A stretch of 64,000 bases of DNA from Archilochus colubris (GCA_023079485.1 CM041083.1:63245810-63309809), one strand, 5' to 3'; shown: positions 1-11,056, counted from the stretch's first letter. Program-made: numbers and translations. The notes: generated from the sequence alone by a model not told the origin.

Positions 1-257
1 CTCCCTTGCCTGGATTGTCATGCTTGACCAGAGGGCTGTGTCCTTTTTTCCCTCCATTTAAGCACTTCCATTGCTAGTGTAATAGCTCAACTGATTGTTT
101 GAGTTACTTGGTAGTGACATCACTCTCTAGTAAACCTGCCAGCCAAACTTTCATCTGTTTTTTCTCCTGTTCCTTGGGAACAATGACAGAAGCTTGGAAA
201 ATGATGTGGGGAAACTGATACAATCAATATCTGTTTTTCCTTTCCTTCCTTCTCTAG
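1..257 (+). other. WNK1: WNK1 intron, 3' end
   Basis: The window opens inside a WNK1 intron, which ends in a pyrimidine-rich tract and TAG at 255-257. Nothing else is visible. Confidence 0.8.
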
Positions 258-452
258 GCAATCTGTCAGCTCAAAGCGCACCATCCGTCTTGCCCCCACA
301 GCAGACTCTTCATCCTCCTGGTGGTGTGCCAGAGACTGGGCAGAACCATTTGTTACAGCCCCTCAAACCTTCACCTTCTAGTGAAAATCTCTACTCTGCC
401 TTTACCAGTGATGGTGCTCTTTCAGTACCAAGCCTTTCTGCACCAGGCCAAG
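258..452 (+). CDS. WNK1: WNK1 coding exon (Ser/Pro-rich linker)
   Basis: A 195-nt exon, phase 1 at both ends. The acceptor is TTCTCTAG|GC and the donor AG|GTAGGA at 453. It encodes about 65 residues rich in Ser, Pro and Gln, including SSENLYSAFTSDGA and ending VPSLSAPGQ plus the first base of a Gly codon. This is the disordered region before the C-terminal coiled coil. Its last G can pair with exon 1747 (giving Gly-Cys) or exon 7412 (giving Gly-Thr-Ser-Ser), so both splice choices keep the frame. Confidence 0.9.
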
Positions 453-3400
453 GTAGGACTTGAAATGGAATTAGTGTTGAGTCTTGCACCTTTGTTACTG
501 GCAAACATACTATCAACTTGATGACACTTGATTTTTAATAGGTAGCTGAAGTAGACTGGTGGTCTCTAACCGATGTGTGGAGGCTGAGAAGAGTGGGGTG
601 GTTTTTTTTCAACTAGATTTCTGCCTTCTCACATAGGTGAAATGTGTTGAGGTGGTTGGAGTAATTGATATATAGTGCATGGTGCTCTCTGCTGTAATGA
701 GACCACTGAGGATAATGCAAGAGTGCAATGGTGGCAAGCAGTGTTCTGCTGACCTGGGGGAAAGTTGTTGGCGGAGAGGACGAGAAGGCAGATGAGAATG
801 AGGTGTTGGAAATGTGAATTGAGACTAAGAATTTGGCAGAGCAGCTTTGGTGTTAACAGATAATTGAAATGGTAGGAAATTTTTGAAGGCTCAGTCCTTT
901 TGACTGCCAGACTGCTTTGGCTCTTTCTGTCAATGGTATTCTTAACAATGAATGTAAAAAGATGCTCATGTTTTGCAATTGTGAGGTCAAAAGTTATCCT
1001 GAAAGGAAGAGCTAGTGCAGGAGGCTGGGAATGGTAGCAATAATTGCTCATTTACCCAAGTTAATCATGTTGTATATTGTTTGTTATTAGTTTAGTGTGT
1101 TATCAAATAATTTCTCAGACACAGCTCCGATTTATTTAGTAGGGAGGGCATTTTGGCTTGCCAGACATTAAGGGTATGATAGCTTGATTCCTTTATTTCT
1201 TTTAATTTAGCTGTTTCAGGTTTATTTTCCCTTAAACATCTTTTTGAAAACTTTTGCCATAGACTTGTTGTATACATCAGTTCTAATACCTGTTTTTGCT
1301 GAAATTGGAGAAGTGGAGACAGAAAAGGAGAACAGATTTTGTGGAAGAATTTTCTGTAGAGTTCTTTTATTAAACTGTTTCCAGTATTTTGGAGCTACTG
1401 GAATCATCTCCCTGTATCTGGAGTTGTTCAGTACAATTAGATTTACAATTTTTTGCAGTTAGATACTTATGTCAGGATTTGACTTTGCTATAGATTGCAA
1501 CCTTATTGCTGGGTTGTGTACTGGAGAATAGCTCTTCAAACTGTGCCCATTGTCTGGAGACATTGGAAGGAGTCTCTTCTCTCTGTATATTGCCTACATA
1601 CTCTTTGGTCTGCACTTCAAGGCTTATTCTTGTGTGTCATGTTAATGCATTTCACCCTTCCAATCTCAAGTTGCTAACATCTTGTAGTGGTGTTCTGTCT
1701 CTTCTCCTCTCCTTTCTCTGTTCTTCCCGTTTTTGTTTTCTCACAGGCTGTGCGAAGTTTAACTGTGCATCTGAGAGAGTGACGTTCAAGCCTGGTGGCA
1801 GGAGGACACGATTTCTGAGTACGCCCTGCTTGGCTCTTTGTGTGTAACACCTTTACTCCTTCCTTGTCTGTTTTTTGTTTTGTCTTTTGGGTTTTGTTTG
1901 ATTTTTGGTTTGTTCTGTTTTTTTTTTCTGCTGCTTGGATCTGTTTCATGCAGCCCATTCTCACCTGACACCTTGTATTCCCTCCCATCCCATGGCTCAG
2001 CTCAGCTGCTCTTAGCACATCTTTAGAAGTTTGGGTTCTCATGTTAGGTGTTCTGTTGTTAAACTCATAATAACAAGCATTCATTTTCTCTCAGCTTTTT
2101 GGTACACTTTTCCAGGACAGTTCAGGGAACTGACAGAAAGTGGGGAGAGTTGACAAGTCATGGGTGCACTGGCATTTTCTTTTGGCCTGCCTTAGTAATT
2201 AAGCTTCAGCATATGTTGGCTGACATGAGGCTTGGCAGGGGACGTAGTGTTTCTACTGGAAAAGCAAGCAAGTTGTATTTTCCAAATTATTCCTTTGTTA
2301 GACACCTCTGTAGCTGCTGAGGGGGATTATGTCGACTTCTTCCAGCAGTCTGCTTACTGTGCAAATTGGATGTGTTTTGCATGTTGTCAGCAATAGTCCT
2401 GATGAAAGTGCAGAGCACTGATGCCACTTGTAGGCAGTTAATATGGACTTATGTTCATTAGTAGATGGGTAGCTGAAAATTGAAGTGTTGAGGGATTTAA
2501 AAATACTTAAAGAATATATTCAGGCAAACTTAAGAGGTTCATTTCCTACTAATGAGCCCAGGTTTAGAAGTTTTTGCTGGGAATTGGAGATAAGCTAAAT
2601 GTGCAACAACTAGCAGTAAAGGTAGGTAATTAGACATCTTTAAACATCCTGTCAACCCTCATGAGTTACCTCGCAGCCCTTTTCAAAAACCTTTCATTAG
2701 ACCAGATTTACAAGAGAGCCTCAAACTTCTGATGTGATTGAAGTAATAATATGCTTGGGCTGAGGCTGCTGATGTGGTGCTTTTTATTGGGAGTGCTGCA
2801 ACATCTCCTGTGCTGCTTCTGCAGGCTGGACCCTTGAAATGTCCAACATTTATTTCCTGCCCTCTGGAATGATTCTGTGAGAAAGCTTTAAGCACTGGTA
2901 AAGAGACCTTCAATGGCTGTGCTGTGTGACAGTGCTGTACATCTGTAGCATCTTACTCGCTACCATTGGCAGTAGCACAGCTGAACCAGAGTTGTGTGCA
3001 GGAACTGGGCCTGGCCTCGTGCAGAGACAGCTGCAATGCAACCAGCTCCATCCTCTGGAGGAAGGAGTATGTCAGAGCAAAGTGACATTTTTTTTTCCCT
3101 GGCTGTTCAGTTTTGCAAAAATGCCTCTATCCCACTTCACTGGGTTTGGGGATATAAATGCAAATAGTACTTAATTCTTCAAATTGAGCAGCTTAAAATG
3201 TTTTTTACTGGGGAATTAATGTGCAGATGTGCACTGACATCTGCAATCTCAAGATTTATTGCTTCTTTGAAAGTTAAATTCTTATCAGAGCTAACTGCCC
3301 TAGTTTGGGTCCTGCTCTGTCAGGGAGGGTTGGACTTGATAGTCTTCAGAGGTCCCTTCCAACCCCTGACATTCTGTGATTCAGTAACTCTTTATAATCA

Positions 3401-6400
3401 TCTTTAGTCCAGCCAATCCTTTTTTGGGGTAGGGAATATGAAGAACAGCCATTCCATTTCTAGAATTAACAGTGAACTGAATATATGAGATTATTACTTA
3501 TAAGGCTTTGGCTAGCTGCAAATTGACCATCATCTGGCTCTGAGTACTTTGGCAGGTATCTCTTTCCTTATAGGACTGGTGCTAAGGGAAATGGTTTCCT
3601 TTTAAAAGGCATGTTGTAGCTGTCCTGTAAAAGCAGGGAGTACTTGGCATGGTGCAGCTTGGCCTGGCTCTTGGCTTTATTGCAGGTTGCTTGCTTCTTG
3701 GAGTCTTGTCCTTGAAATGCTATTGCAGATTGTTGTGTGGAGTGTGACAACTGGAGAAGATGCTGGGTTAGAATCAGGGGTGTTGAGGAAACAGTGCAGT
3801 AATTGATGCTTTTAACTGTGCAGCTGGAGAAACAGAGTGGTACAGCTTGGCAGGGAATATCTGAACTGTTCCACGGATCAGAGAAAACAGGGTGACAAAC
3901 TAGAGGCACTTCTGTGTGTCCAATAAATTTTACTCATGTTGCAGACTGGTCAAACTTCAATAGTTGGAAAATGCTTCCTATCTCCTGACAAAAACTGGAG
4001 GATGTACTTGCTTTTCCTTTTGTGATACCAGCCAATTGTCTCCTGACATTCCTCACTATGATTTTCAAATTCTGAAGAAAAAATGTAGGAGTCTGGGCCT
4101 CTTCTCTTTCTGAAAGTACTCCTGCTAGACCAGCCCTTGGGGTCTTCTTAGAACGTCCCCATAGTGACTACAAGAGCCCTGCTGTGCTGTGTCCTCTGTT
4201 TCTCACCAAGCTTTTTGTACTGTTTGCTGATACTAAACTTTTCTCACTGTTTCTCTTATCTTTAACAAATTACTCTCTCTTTGTGCTTCAGGGAAGATGG
4301 TGAAAAAAGTCTGTCCTTGCAACCAGCTCTGTAGTAATTATCTTATTTCTGTTATCTCCGATTCTTGATTGTAAAGCTATTCATCGGCTTTTTCTGGTCA
4401 CTGAAGCCTTACCTCCCTTACTCTGTCTCCAACATAGCATCTGTCTGTCTACGTTATGCCCTCCAATGTGTACTCTGTCATTAGTATGTTGAATAGTCTG
4501 GCTCTTACTCTTGCAGACAAGTGGAGGCAGGCAGAACCTCACCTTCACTATGAAACTCTTTGCTCATTGCTAGCGAGAGCCAATTGAGCATCAGGGTCAG
4601 TTGCTCACTGTAATGTGCTGGAATGGCACTGCTGAGCAGCTGGTTTGTTTACAGATCTGATGGGGCTTGTCACCTCAGTGATGGATCCAATTGCAGACAC
4701 TCCTTCAACATTTCAAAAGAGTTAAGAGTAAGCTATCCAGTGTGTCTCCCAAAGCAAGAGATGTTTACAAAAGCCTATGTGTGCTCATGTCACTTAAGAT
4801 TGTTTTAAAGGTACCTTTTGACTGCTAGTTTATGAGGGGTAAAAACAAAAGGGCAGAATTAAAAGTGTTAGAGGTAGCAGGCTGGAAAGAAAGAAGCCTG
4901 TTTCACTTCAGATCCTTCATGTCAGAGCAGAACTGGGGACGGCTGCTGTGACCGAGCAGGAATGTGGGGGGTTGTTTCCATCAAATGCTACAAGTTGAAG
5001 CACTTCCTTTTCAATCTCTTCTGGATGGCAGTTTCTGCAGGTGGTGACTACATTAGACTAAAATGTGAAATTCTGGAGTAGTAATTTTTAAAATTGACAT
5101 GACATGGGAGCTTAGTAATTGTGTAAAGCTCACCTATAATGGTGCGAGCTGGTCTGCCCCTGTCTGTGACCAGAGATAGGAGCTCCTAAGAAAAATCACT
5201 TTTGGAGACAAAAGCTCTCACAGCTCCTTACCTTTCCCACTCTGAACCAGTCCAGGCCTTATCAAAACAATTAAACGTTCCTGAATGATCCTTTGTGTCT
5301 TCATATGGGTGCACTCTATATATCGATTCATTCTTTCCCTTCCATGGCCTGAGGAAACTCCCCAGCATAAGTTGGGAAGTAGGTTGTAACCTATGCAGTT
5401 ACAGATTAAAGTGAAAATGTGAAATATTGAGAGCAAATATTGGCCATCGTGAAGAGAATGAGAGCAAGTGTGTCAATCCCTGCATTGAACCCTCATAGTG
5501 GAATGTGATTATTACTGGTTTTGGCAGCTCCCCTCTTTGCTTTTGCCTCATTTGCCTTTAGTTTCACCTTTCACATCATTGCTTTTATTGAACAACAGTA
5601 TTCTGAGCACATTCCACATGATGCATGCTTAAGGTTCTTGTTATTTTGCTCTTGATTTTCCATGCCACCTGACAGTGTGTTGCTATTACTCTTCCTCTGA
5701 GCTGCAGCTGTGCATCCTTGTCAGGGAACCTTGTTCTTTCCTTTTTTGTACGGTTGCATGCATCTGCCTGCCTATAACAACTGCTGCCCCACCAGTGGAC
5801 ACCCAAACCTGGGATCCACTTCCATGCTTGAGCTGTAACTGGTAGGAGGGATGCGATATCCTTCCCTCCCCAGCACTACTAGAGGCAGTAACACTTTGCT
5901 TATTTGTCCTGCATAGTAAGTACGTCACCTTCCTAATTCACTCCTCAATATGAAACATTCCTGCAGGGGTGTGGAGGCAGTTCTTTCCCTGATGCAGTGG
6001 TTGCAAGGAATGTGAAGTAGCTGTCAGGCAAGAGGCAGCAACTCCATCATTTGGCCTTTGCAATAGGGAGGTGTTTTTTGTAGCTGGCATTTTTGATGCT
6101 CCACTTCTGATCAGTTTTCTTCAGAAATGTCTGCTGTAATCTCAGGTTTTCTTTGGTTTCCCAATTGCAGTCTTCAGAGTGAGCGAGCAGAAATATTTGA
6201 GGAACTTTTGAGAAGCAAGTAGGTGAGGATGTGTGCTTGCAAGGAGTGCTGAGTTAAGCACTGCAATAGCCACATACTTATTTTGTTTGGTTTTTGTACT
6301 AAGTGGATTTGAAAAATCTAGATTGATTCTGCCCTTTACTATGTCTTTCAGATGGAGACTGCCCCTGTAGGTAACTGTCATTTCCCTATCTGTATAGGAG

Positions 6401-8247
6401 GCTGCTTTGCAGTACTGCTGGGAATTGAGGTTACTTCATAATGCACAATTTCTCTGATTCCTTTAAGGAGATCTGCCTTTGAAAAACTTCCGTGCAGTTT
6501 GTTCATAAGTGTGAGGGGGACAGTTGGGTTATGCAAACCAAAGCTTCGAGATCTTTTTTTTTCTGCAGGGTAATATTCAGAAAGCTTTCTAGCAGAACTG
6601 AAGTCTGGTATTTCTATAAAGGGTTTTTTTGTGTAATAGTAAACTTGTCAAAGCTTGTCTGAGGAACTACTCTCATTTCTGCCTTCCTTAAGATGTAATA
6701 GTTGTTTGCATCTGAAATGCTTGTTCTTCTGACATAGGAAATCTGAACCTAATGACAAAAAAATGCTTTCAGAGGCAAAAAGCAAAAAAATTTAATGCAG
6801 TGCAGACTTCCTGTGCTGATCCTGGCTGTTTGGTGGATGAAGACAGTCCCATCTGGTTATCCTCAAGAATTTAAGTATGGCAGCTACTGGAACCAACAGT
6901 TGCTGTTTCTCACTGTGGTTTTTTTATGTGATCTGGGTGAATTTTTCCTCTTCATTTTACAAAGTGGAGATAATTTGCTACAGAGCAGCTGGCAATGCTG
7001 GTGGCACTGCTCCTTATTCAGCATCCAGCATTGTTGTCCAAGGTGGAATTGGCTTGTGTCAATAGTGGTTGCTGCTAGTTAAAAGGCATAGGATGAGAGA
7101 GTGATGTGACCGTACTGTCATTCAGTGCTGAAATCTAATCTCCTTTTTCCTCTACAAAGACCTGTAGGCTGCTACCACTCCCCTCTTAAGATGACTACTT
7201 GCAGCGCTTCTTGAAAAGTAAACTATTTATGAAATACTCTTACTCTGAGAAAATGCCTGTAGGGTTCCTTGTAGTTCCCACTTCAGCGCGTCCTGGAATT
7301 GAAACGTAGCATTAATCTGCATGGCACTTTAACTGGCTCTCTATTGATGTACCATGACCACAGTGACTGCATTTCCTAGAGAACTGACTCCTGGGTTGTT
7401 TGTATTTGTAGGGACCAGCAGCACTAACATAGTCGGGGCTACAGTGAACAGCCAGGCACCCCAGTCTCAGCCTACTGCTATCGCCTCAAGCCGGAAAGGG
7501 ACTTTCACAGATGACCTGCACAAGCTGGTAGATAACTGGGCCCGAGATGCCATGAACCTGTCTGGCAAGAAGGTTGGCAAAGGGCATAGCAGCTATGAGG
7601 TAAGATGTAACCCCTGAACATACGTGGTGAGAAACAGTCAAGGCCGTTGCCATCTCATTAGGGGGTCAAGCACAGCTGGAGTACAGGTGCTGTGTAGCTT
7701 GGACAATTGCTCTAGAAAACCATTGGCTCCGTTTTTCACGGATCCTCTGCTATGGAAGGGGGAAGGATAACTGAAGAGGAGGACCATGACCTGTTTGTTT
7801 GAAGATCCATTGGGAACGGCTTGTAGGCCAAGGGGTGAACCGATGACATATATATATATAATTTTTTTTTATTATTATTTTTTTTTTTTTTAACTCAGTT
7901 GTGTAACTTTTGGGGGTTGGGTTTTCTTTCAGGGCCCTGGAATGGCAAGAAAATTCTCGGCACCGGGTCAGCTCTGTATCTCTATGACATCTTCCCTGGG
8001 TGCTACGCCCATCTCTGCAGCATCAGCTACCTCTTTAGGTCCCTTCACCAAGGCCATGTGCCCTCCACAGCAGTATGGTTACCCAGCAGCCTCCTTTGCC
8101 GCCCCGTGGAGTGGGACGGGTGGTCCAGCACAGCCAGCACTCGGCCAGTTCCAGCCTGTAGGTGCCACATCTTTGCAAAGCTTCAACATCAGCAATTTGC
8201 AAAAATCGATCAGCAACCCTCCAGGCTCCAACCTGCGGACCACTTAA
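258..8247 (+). CDS. WNK1: WNK1 C-terminal coding region, spliced (3 constitutive + 2 cassette exons)
   Basis: This is the last part of the gene for WNK1, a large cytosolic Ser/Thr kinase that senses chloride and cell volume and activates SPAK/OSR1 to control cation-chloride cotransporters. The kinase domain lies upstream of the window. Exons 258-452, 7412-7599 and 7933-8247 join in frame and end at TAA 8245-8247. Recognition rests on the segments TFTDDLHKLVDNWARDAMNL, ARKFSAPGQLCISM and the C-terminus ISNLQKSISNPPGSNLRTT, which match vertebrate WNK1 as I remember it. Two extra exons (1747-1818 and 4292-4333) fit between the first two without changing frame. All five introns seen have GT/AG ends. 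RAD52 follows on the opposite strand, as in human. Confidence 0.95.
453..1746 (+). other. WNK1: WNK1 intron
   Basis: This intron separates the Ser/Pro-rich exon from the first cassette exon. It has a GTAGGA donor and a strong pyrimidine tract before CACAG at 1742-1746. I see no repeat or RNA gene in it. Reading frames in it, such as the antisense one at 629-1051, resemble no protein I know. Confidence 0.75.
1747..1818 (+). CDS. WNK1: WNK1 cassette exon A (24 codons, two Cys, basic)
   Basis: A 72-nt exon in phase 1-1, so it can be included or skipped without a frameshift. The acceptor follows a long pyrimidine tract; the donor is CTGA|GTACGC, weaker than consensus because of the C at +4. It encodes GCAKFNCASERVTFKPGG followed by RRTRFL, and its final A joins the next exon as AGG (Arg). 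I recall mammalian WNK1 isoforms with nearly the same peptide, which supports an alternative exon conserved between birds and mammals. If the donor is not used, the frame runs 10 more codons to a stop at 1846-1848. Confidence 0.8.
1819..4291 (+). other. WNK1: WNK1 intron between cassette exons
   Basis: The start is T/G-rich (about 1860-1930, runs of TTTTG), a possible splicing-regulator binding stretch just after the weak donor of cassette A. A decayed CR1 tail lies at 3301-3382. I see nothing else of note. Confidence 0.7.
3301..3382 (+). repeat. CR1 LINE 3'-tail fragment
   Basis: The stretch contains GGTTGGACTTGATAGTCTTC and GAGGTCCCTTCCAACCCCTG followed by ATTCTGTGATTC. This is the conserved 3' end of avian CR1 with its 8-bp terminal repeat. 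Only about 80 bp remain, consistent with CR1's usual heavy 5' truncation. Confidence 0.85.
4292..4333 (+). CDS. WNK1: WNK1 cassette exon B (14 codons, CPCNQLC)
   Basis: A 42-nt micro-exon in phase 1-1. The acceptor is TTTGTGCTTCAG|GG and the donor TGTA|GTAATT. It encodes (R)KMVKKVCPCNQLC and leaves an A that, with GG of exon 7412, gives Arg before TSSTN. The joined A+B peptide therefore reads ...RTRFLRKMVKKVCPCNQLC-RTSS, matching the insert I remember from mammalian WNK1 isoforms. The four basic residues and three closely spaced cysteines are distinctive. If its acceptor is used but not its donor, a stop (TAG) follows at once at 4332-4334. Confidence 0.8.
4334..7411 (+). other. WNK1: WNK1 intron
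   Basis: A 3.1-kb intron between cassette B and the coiled-coil exon, with a GTAATT donor and TTTGTAG acceptor. No repeat, RNA gene or credible coding sequence was recognised. Confidence 0.7.
7412..7599 (+). CDS. WNK1: WNK1 coding exon (C-terminal coiled-coil segment)
   Basis: A 188-nt exon, entering at phase 1 and leaving on a complete codon; the donor is GAG|GTAAGA. It encodes TSSTNIVGATVNSQ, then SSRKGTFTDDLHKLVDNW and ARDAMNLSGKK, ending SSYE. The LHKLVDNW helix corresponds to the conserved WNK C-terminal coiled coil used in WNK-WNK contacts (family knowledge; the exact residue roles are my inference). Confidence 0.95.
7600..7932 (+). other. WNK1: WNK1 last intron with AT/poly-T low-complexity tract
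   Basis: A 333-nt intron. Positions 7849-7893 are an (AT)n run followed by (ATT)n and poly-T. The acceptor is TTTCTTTCAG at 7932. Confidence 0.8.
7933..8247 (+). CDS. WNK1: WNK1 terminal coding exon
   Basis: This exon encodes the last 104 residues and the TAA stop. It starts GPGMARKFSAPGQLC and runs through SAASATSLGPFTKAMCPPQQ to the C-terminus SISNPPGSNLRTT. The match to human WNK1, as remembered, is close to identity at both ends, so the frame and stop are secure. The protein end is Ser/Thr/Pro-rich and disordered. The same exon continues into the 3'UTR. Confidence 0.96.
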   Translation, partial: GPGMARKFSAPGQLCISMTSSLGATPISAASATSLGPFTKAMCPPQQYGYPAASFAAPWSGTGGPAQPALGQFQPVGATSLQSFNISNLQKSISNPPGSNLRTT

Positions 8248-9058
8248 CCCTGCTCGGAGACCATGCTGGAGAGACCTCGGGACAGGACATGGGGAGGGAG
8301 ATGGGGCCCTGTATCAACTCCTAGTGCTGCAATGAACTGGTAGCTTGCCAGACTGGGAATGAATTTCTCTTTTCCAACCATTGCTGTCAACTCTCTGTAG
8401 AGGGAGTTTCCCCACACACTTTGAAGGGGGAGGAGGATGATCGGCATCCTTACGATGGGACAGTGCTTTTCACCAAGGGGTTCTGCTCTTGTGTGGAACA
8501 AGAGCTGTGAAGAGAAGTCACGGGGTCAGTTAATGCAGTCTTGCTGTAAAATTCCCCTCTGGTTTGAGGCTGAATCCACATGTGTTGGGTGGGAGAGCTG
8601 AATCCTAGCATGAGGCTTTAGCATGCTTCTCATCTCCCCCTAGAAGAACCAAGACCAGGAGAAAAGCTGTCCAAATCCCCCTCCTCTCCCTCTCCCCAGT
8701 CAACTGTATCCAGCTCCAAAATGATGGGGCACACGAATGGACTTGCAGTGCAGCCCGTGCTTGATAGGTCATTACTGCTTTAAGTAAGATATTAACAGCT
8801 TTGACTGCAGCATTAGAGCAATTTAAATTGTTTAAAAATTTTTAAAAGTTCCCTGCGGACATGTACTTACCATCAGTTTTGATGTGGAAACACTGTGATA
8901 TATAAATGTTGTTGGACAACAGTAGTTTAAAAATGAGTGGAATATAGAGGGTTAAAAAAGTTAAAAAGAAAAAAAAAATGGGAAAAAAAGCTAGCTATAT
9001 CCTTATACTTATTGGAGACACTTTAACTTTTTCCTTTGTATTTTCATTGTATTAGATA

Positions 9059-9064
9059 AATAAA
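9059..9064 (+). terminator. WNK1: Poly(A) signal AATAAA (proximal)
   Basis: First canonical hexamer after the WNK1 stop, about 0.8 kb downstream, in AT-rich DNA followed by a TGTCTGTTCT stretch. It would give the short 3'UTR form. Confidence 0.55.
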
Positions 9065-9651
9065 TGTGAATGTAAAATTGTATAAATTAATGTACTTGAA
9101 TACTTGTCTGTTCTCCCAGTATGCTTGCTGGATATTTTAGTGCCTTGGACTTCTATTGCTTCTGCAGTTAGCATCGTCTTCCCAGCAGACCCCCAGGTGG
9201 ACAGAGGGCAAGTTGAGAGAAGGATGGATTGTTTGTTCCTAGTGACTGGGACACAGGAGTTTGTTTAGCAAAGCGGTCACTGCCTAGAGGAGGTGCATGG
9301 AGGGGGAAGTCATGGAGGCAGCAGGTTGGAACAGCGTTCTGTGTGTTGGGGAAACTTGTCCAGGTGGGCAGATCTGAAGTTGCTGGTGTGACAGGGGCCA
9401 GGTGGGGGTGGGACTGAGGGTTGTGGGTGAAGCTAAAACAAGACTAACAAATACTGTGTGTGGAGGCAGGCGGTCTGGATCAGAAAGGGAGAGAGGTTGG
9501 GGAGAACATGTATCTTCTGGGAAAGGCCCAACTTAAGATGCAGTTAGACTCCACCTGTCAAGTGGTAAAGATGTTTGGTCAGGATGTGGCTTGAGGGAGA
9601 GGTGCCATTGCTCGTTGGCATGGGCTTGTCTGCTGGGATTGCTTTTCTTAC

Positions 9652-9722
9652 TTTTGTTTTGTTTTGTTTTTAATTTTGTTTTGCTTTTTTTTTGGGTTTT
9701 TTTGTTTTTTTGCTTTTTTTTG
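9652..9722 (+). repeat. T/G low-complexity tract
   Basis: Runs of TTTTG and poly-T (TTTTGTTTTGTTTT, then T8-9 blocks). It is simple sequence inside the WNK1 3'UTR, U-rich in the RNA. Confidence 0.8.
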
Positions 9723-9763
9723 GTAAAAATCCATTAAAGCCAGGAATAGACTATCCTGGTGCA

Positions 9764-9787
9764 ACATCCATTGCCGGCAATGGATGT
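9764..9787. repeat. Perfect 24-bp palindrome
   Basis: The half-site ACATCCATTGCC is followed directly by its exact reverse complement, with no spacer. It lies in the WNK1 3'UTR 40 bp after the T/G tract. It could form a cruciform in DNA or an RNA hairpin, or act as a two-fold binding site. No function is known to me. Confidence 0.95.
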
Positions 9788-10765
9788 ACTTGAAACAGCC
9801 GGCAACAAGAAGTTTCCTCTGTCATGGAGGAGTTACAATTTTGTTCACTCTTAACAAATTTGAAGCTGGTACCAGGACTGTAACTATCTGTCCCCTCTTG
9901 GTAACTGTATTGTACTTTCTGCTATGGTCGTTCTCCCTTTATTTAAAAAAATACTGGTTTCCTCTTCAAAGTAAAAATAATACCTGCCAGTATTTATGCA
10001 GTGCTGCAGAAAGCTGTGAAGGATGAGAGTGCTGCTTCCTGGTACCTGGGAGTAGCTCACTGGTACCGGTCCTGGAAGCTGGTGCATCGTGGAGTTTTTA
10101 TTTGCCTGCATTTTTTTGCTGTTCCCCTGCGGAGCATTAACAGGGAGTTTTTCTGGCTGCAGATGTTCTCTTTTTACAAAGAAACGTGCGAGATCCGTTC
10201 CTTTCCAGTTACTTTTCGTGCAGCAGTTCTGGCAGCAAGGGCAGGCGCAGGCTGCAGATGAACGCCAGAGGGCAAAAGCTGAGTGGCAGGTGGGTGTGCT
10301 CTGCATTCCTGAGGCTTCTGGGGGTTTGTTCCTTGTAACTGAAGTGCAGACTCGAGCTACAGAATGAGACAGGAGGCTTCGTGGGGTGCCTGTGGTAGAA
10401 GAGGGGGAGAAAGCAGGGGGCCCTGCGGCCAAGGTGAGACGGGGAAACCTCCTGCCCTTCCCTCTGAAGGGATGCAGCCGGGAGTCCTCAACACGCCCAG
10501 TGGGAGGGGAGAGGCGTGCTCCGGGAACAGAGCAGTGACAAACCTGGGGCAGGAAACCAAGTGAGGGGAATATTGGTGGCAGGGGAAGCAATCAGCTGGA
10601 TGCAGCACGTGGTTATTTAATTTTGATCTACTAAGTTTGAAGTCGTGGGTTTTTTTTGTTTTGTTTTGTTTTTTTTCCCCCACTTAATGTTATGTAAGAA
10701 CTGGTTTTATTTACCATTGATTCCCTCCCCTCCTCTCCTGTGGATGAATAACTGAAGTCTAGAGG

Positions 10766-10771
10766 AATAAA
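10766..10771 (+). terminator. WNK1: Poly(A) signal AATAAA (distal candidate)
   Basis: Canonical hexamer in GAGGAATAAACTAATGC, about 2.5 kb after the stop. Confidence 0.45.
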
Positions 10772-10896
10772 CTAATGCTACTGAACTGTTAAATTATTTT
10801 GTTTAATATTACACTTTGAGTATCTTTTTCCACATAAAATCTGTTTCTGAATTACAAGCGTTTTCTTTACATTATTTAACAATGTACACTGTAAAA

Positions 10897-10902
10897 AATA
10901 AA
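10897..10902 (+). terminator. WNK1: Poly(A) signal AATAAA within A-rich run
   Basis: Hexamer inside an A-rich run at 10893-10915. It may be fortuitous because of the A-richness. Confidence 0.35.
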
Positions 10903-11050
10903 AAAAAAAATAAAATTAATTGAAACTTTGGGCTTCCCTGGCCGTAGTTAGTTGTATGTTTTGCACTAAACCCAGGCACTGCGCTCCTTGTATGACTGCG
11001 CTTTGTGCTACAATTTGTTACCTTTGTAGAATATTTAATTGAGTAATTCA

Positions 11051-11056
11051 AATAAA
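11051..11056 (+). terminator. WNK1: Poly(A) signal AATAAA (most distal)
   Basis: TTCAAATAAACCAAACC, followed by TGCTTTTGTTGAGCTGTGGGTTTTC, a good GU/U-rich downstream element. It is the best candidate for the full-length WNK1 mRNA end. Confidence 0.6.

Noticed and set aside
629..1051. 140-codon minus-strand frame in a WNK1 intron
   Set aside because: No similarity or splice context; chance open frame.
9884..10591. 235-codon minus-strand frame
   Set aside because: Antisense to the WNK1 3'UTR, with Pro/Ser-rich composition and no recognisable domain or splice context.
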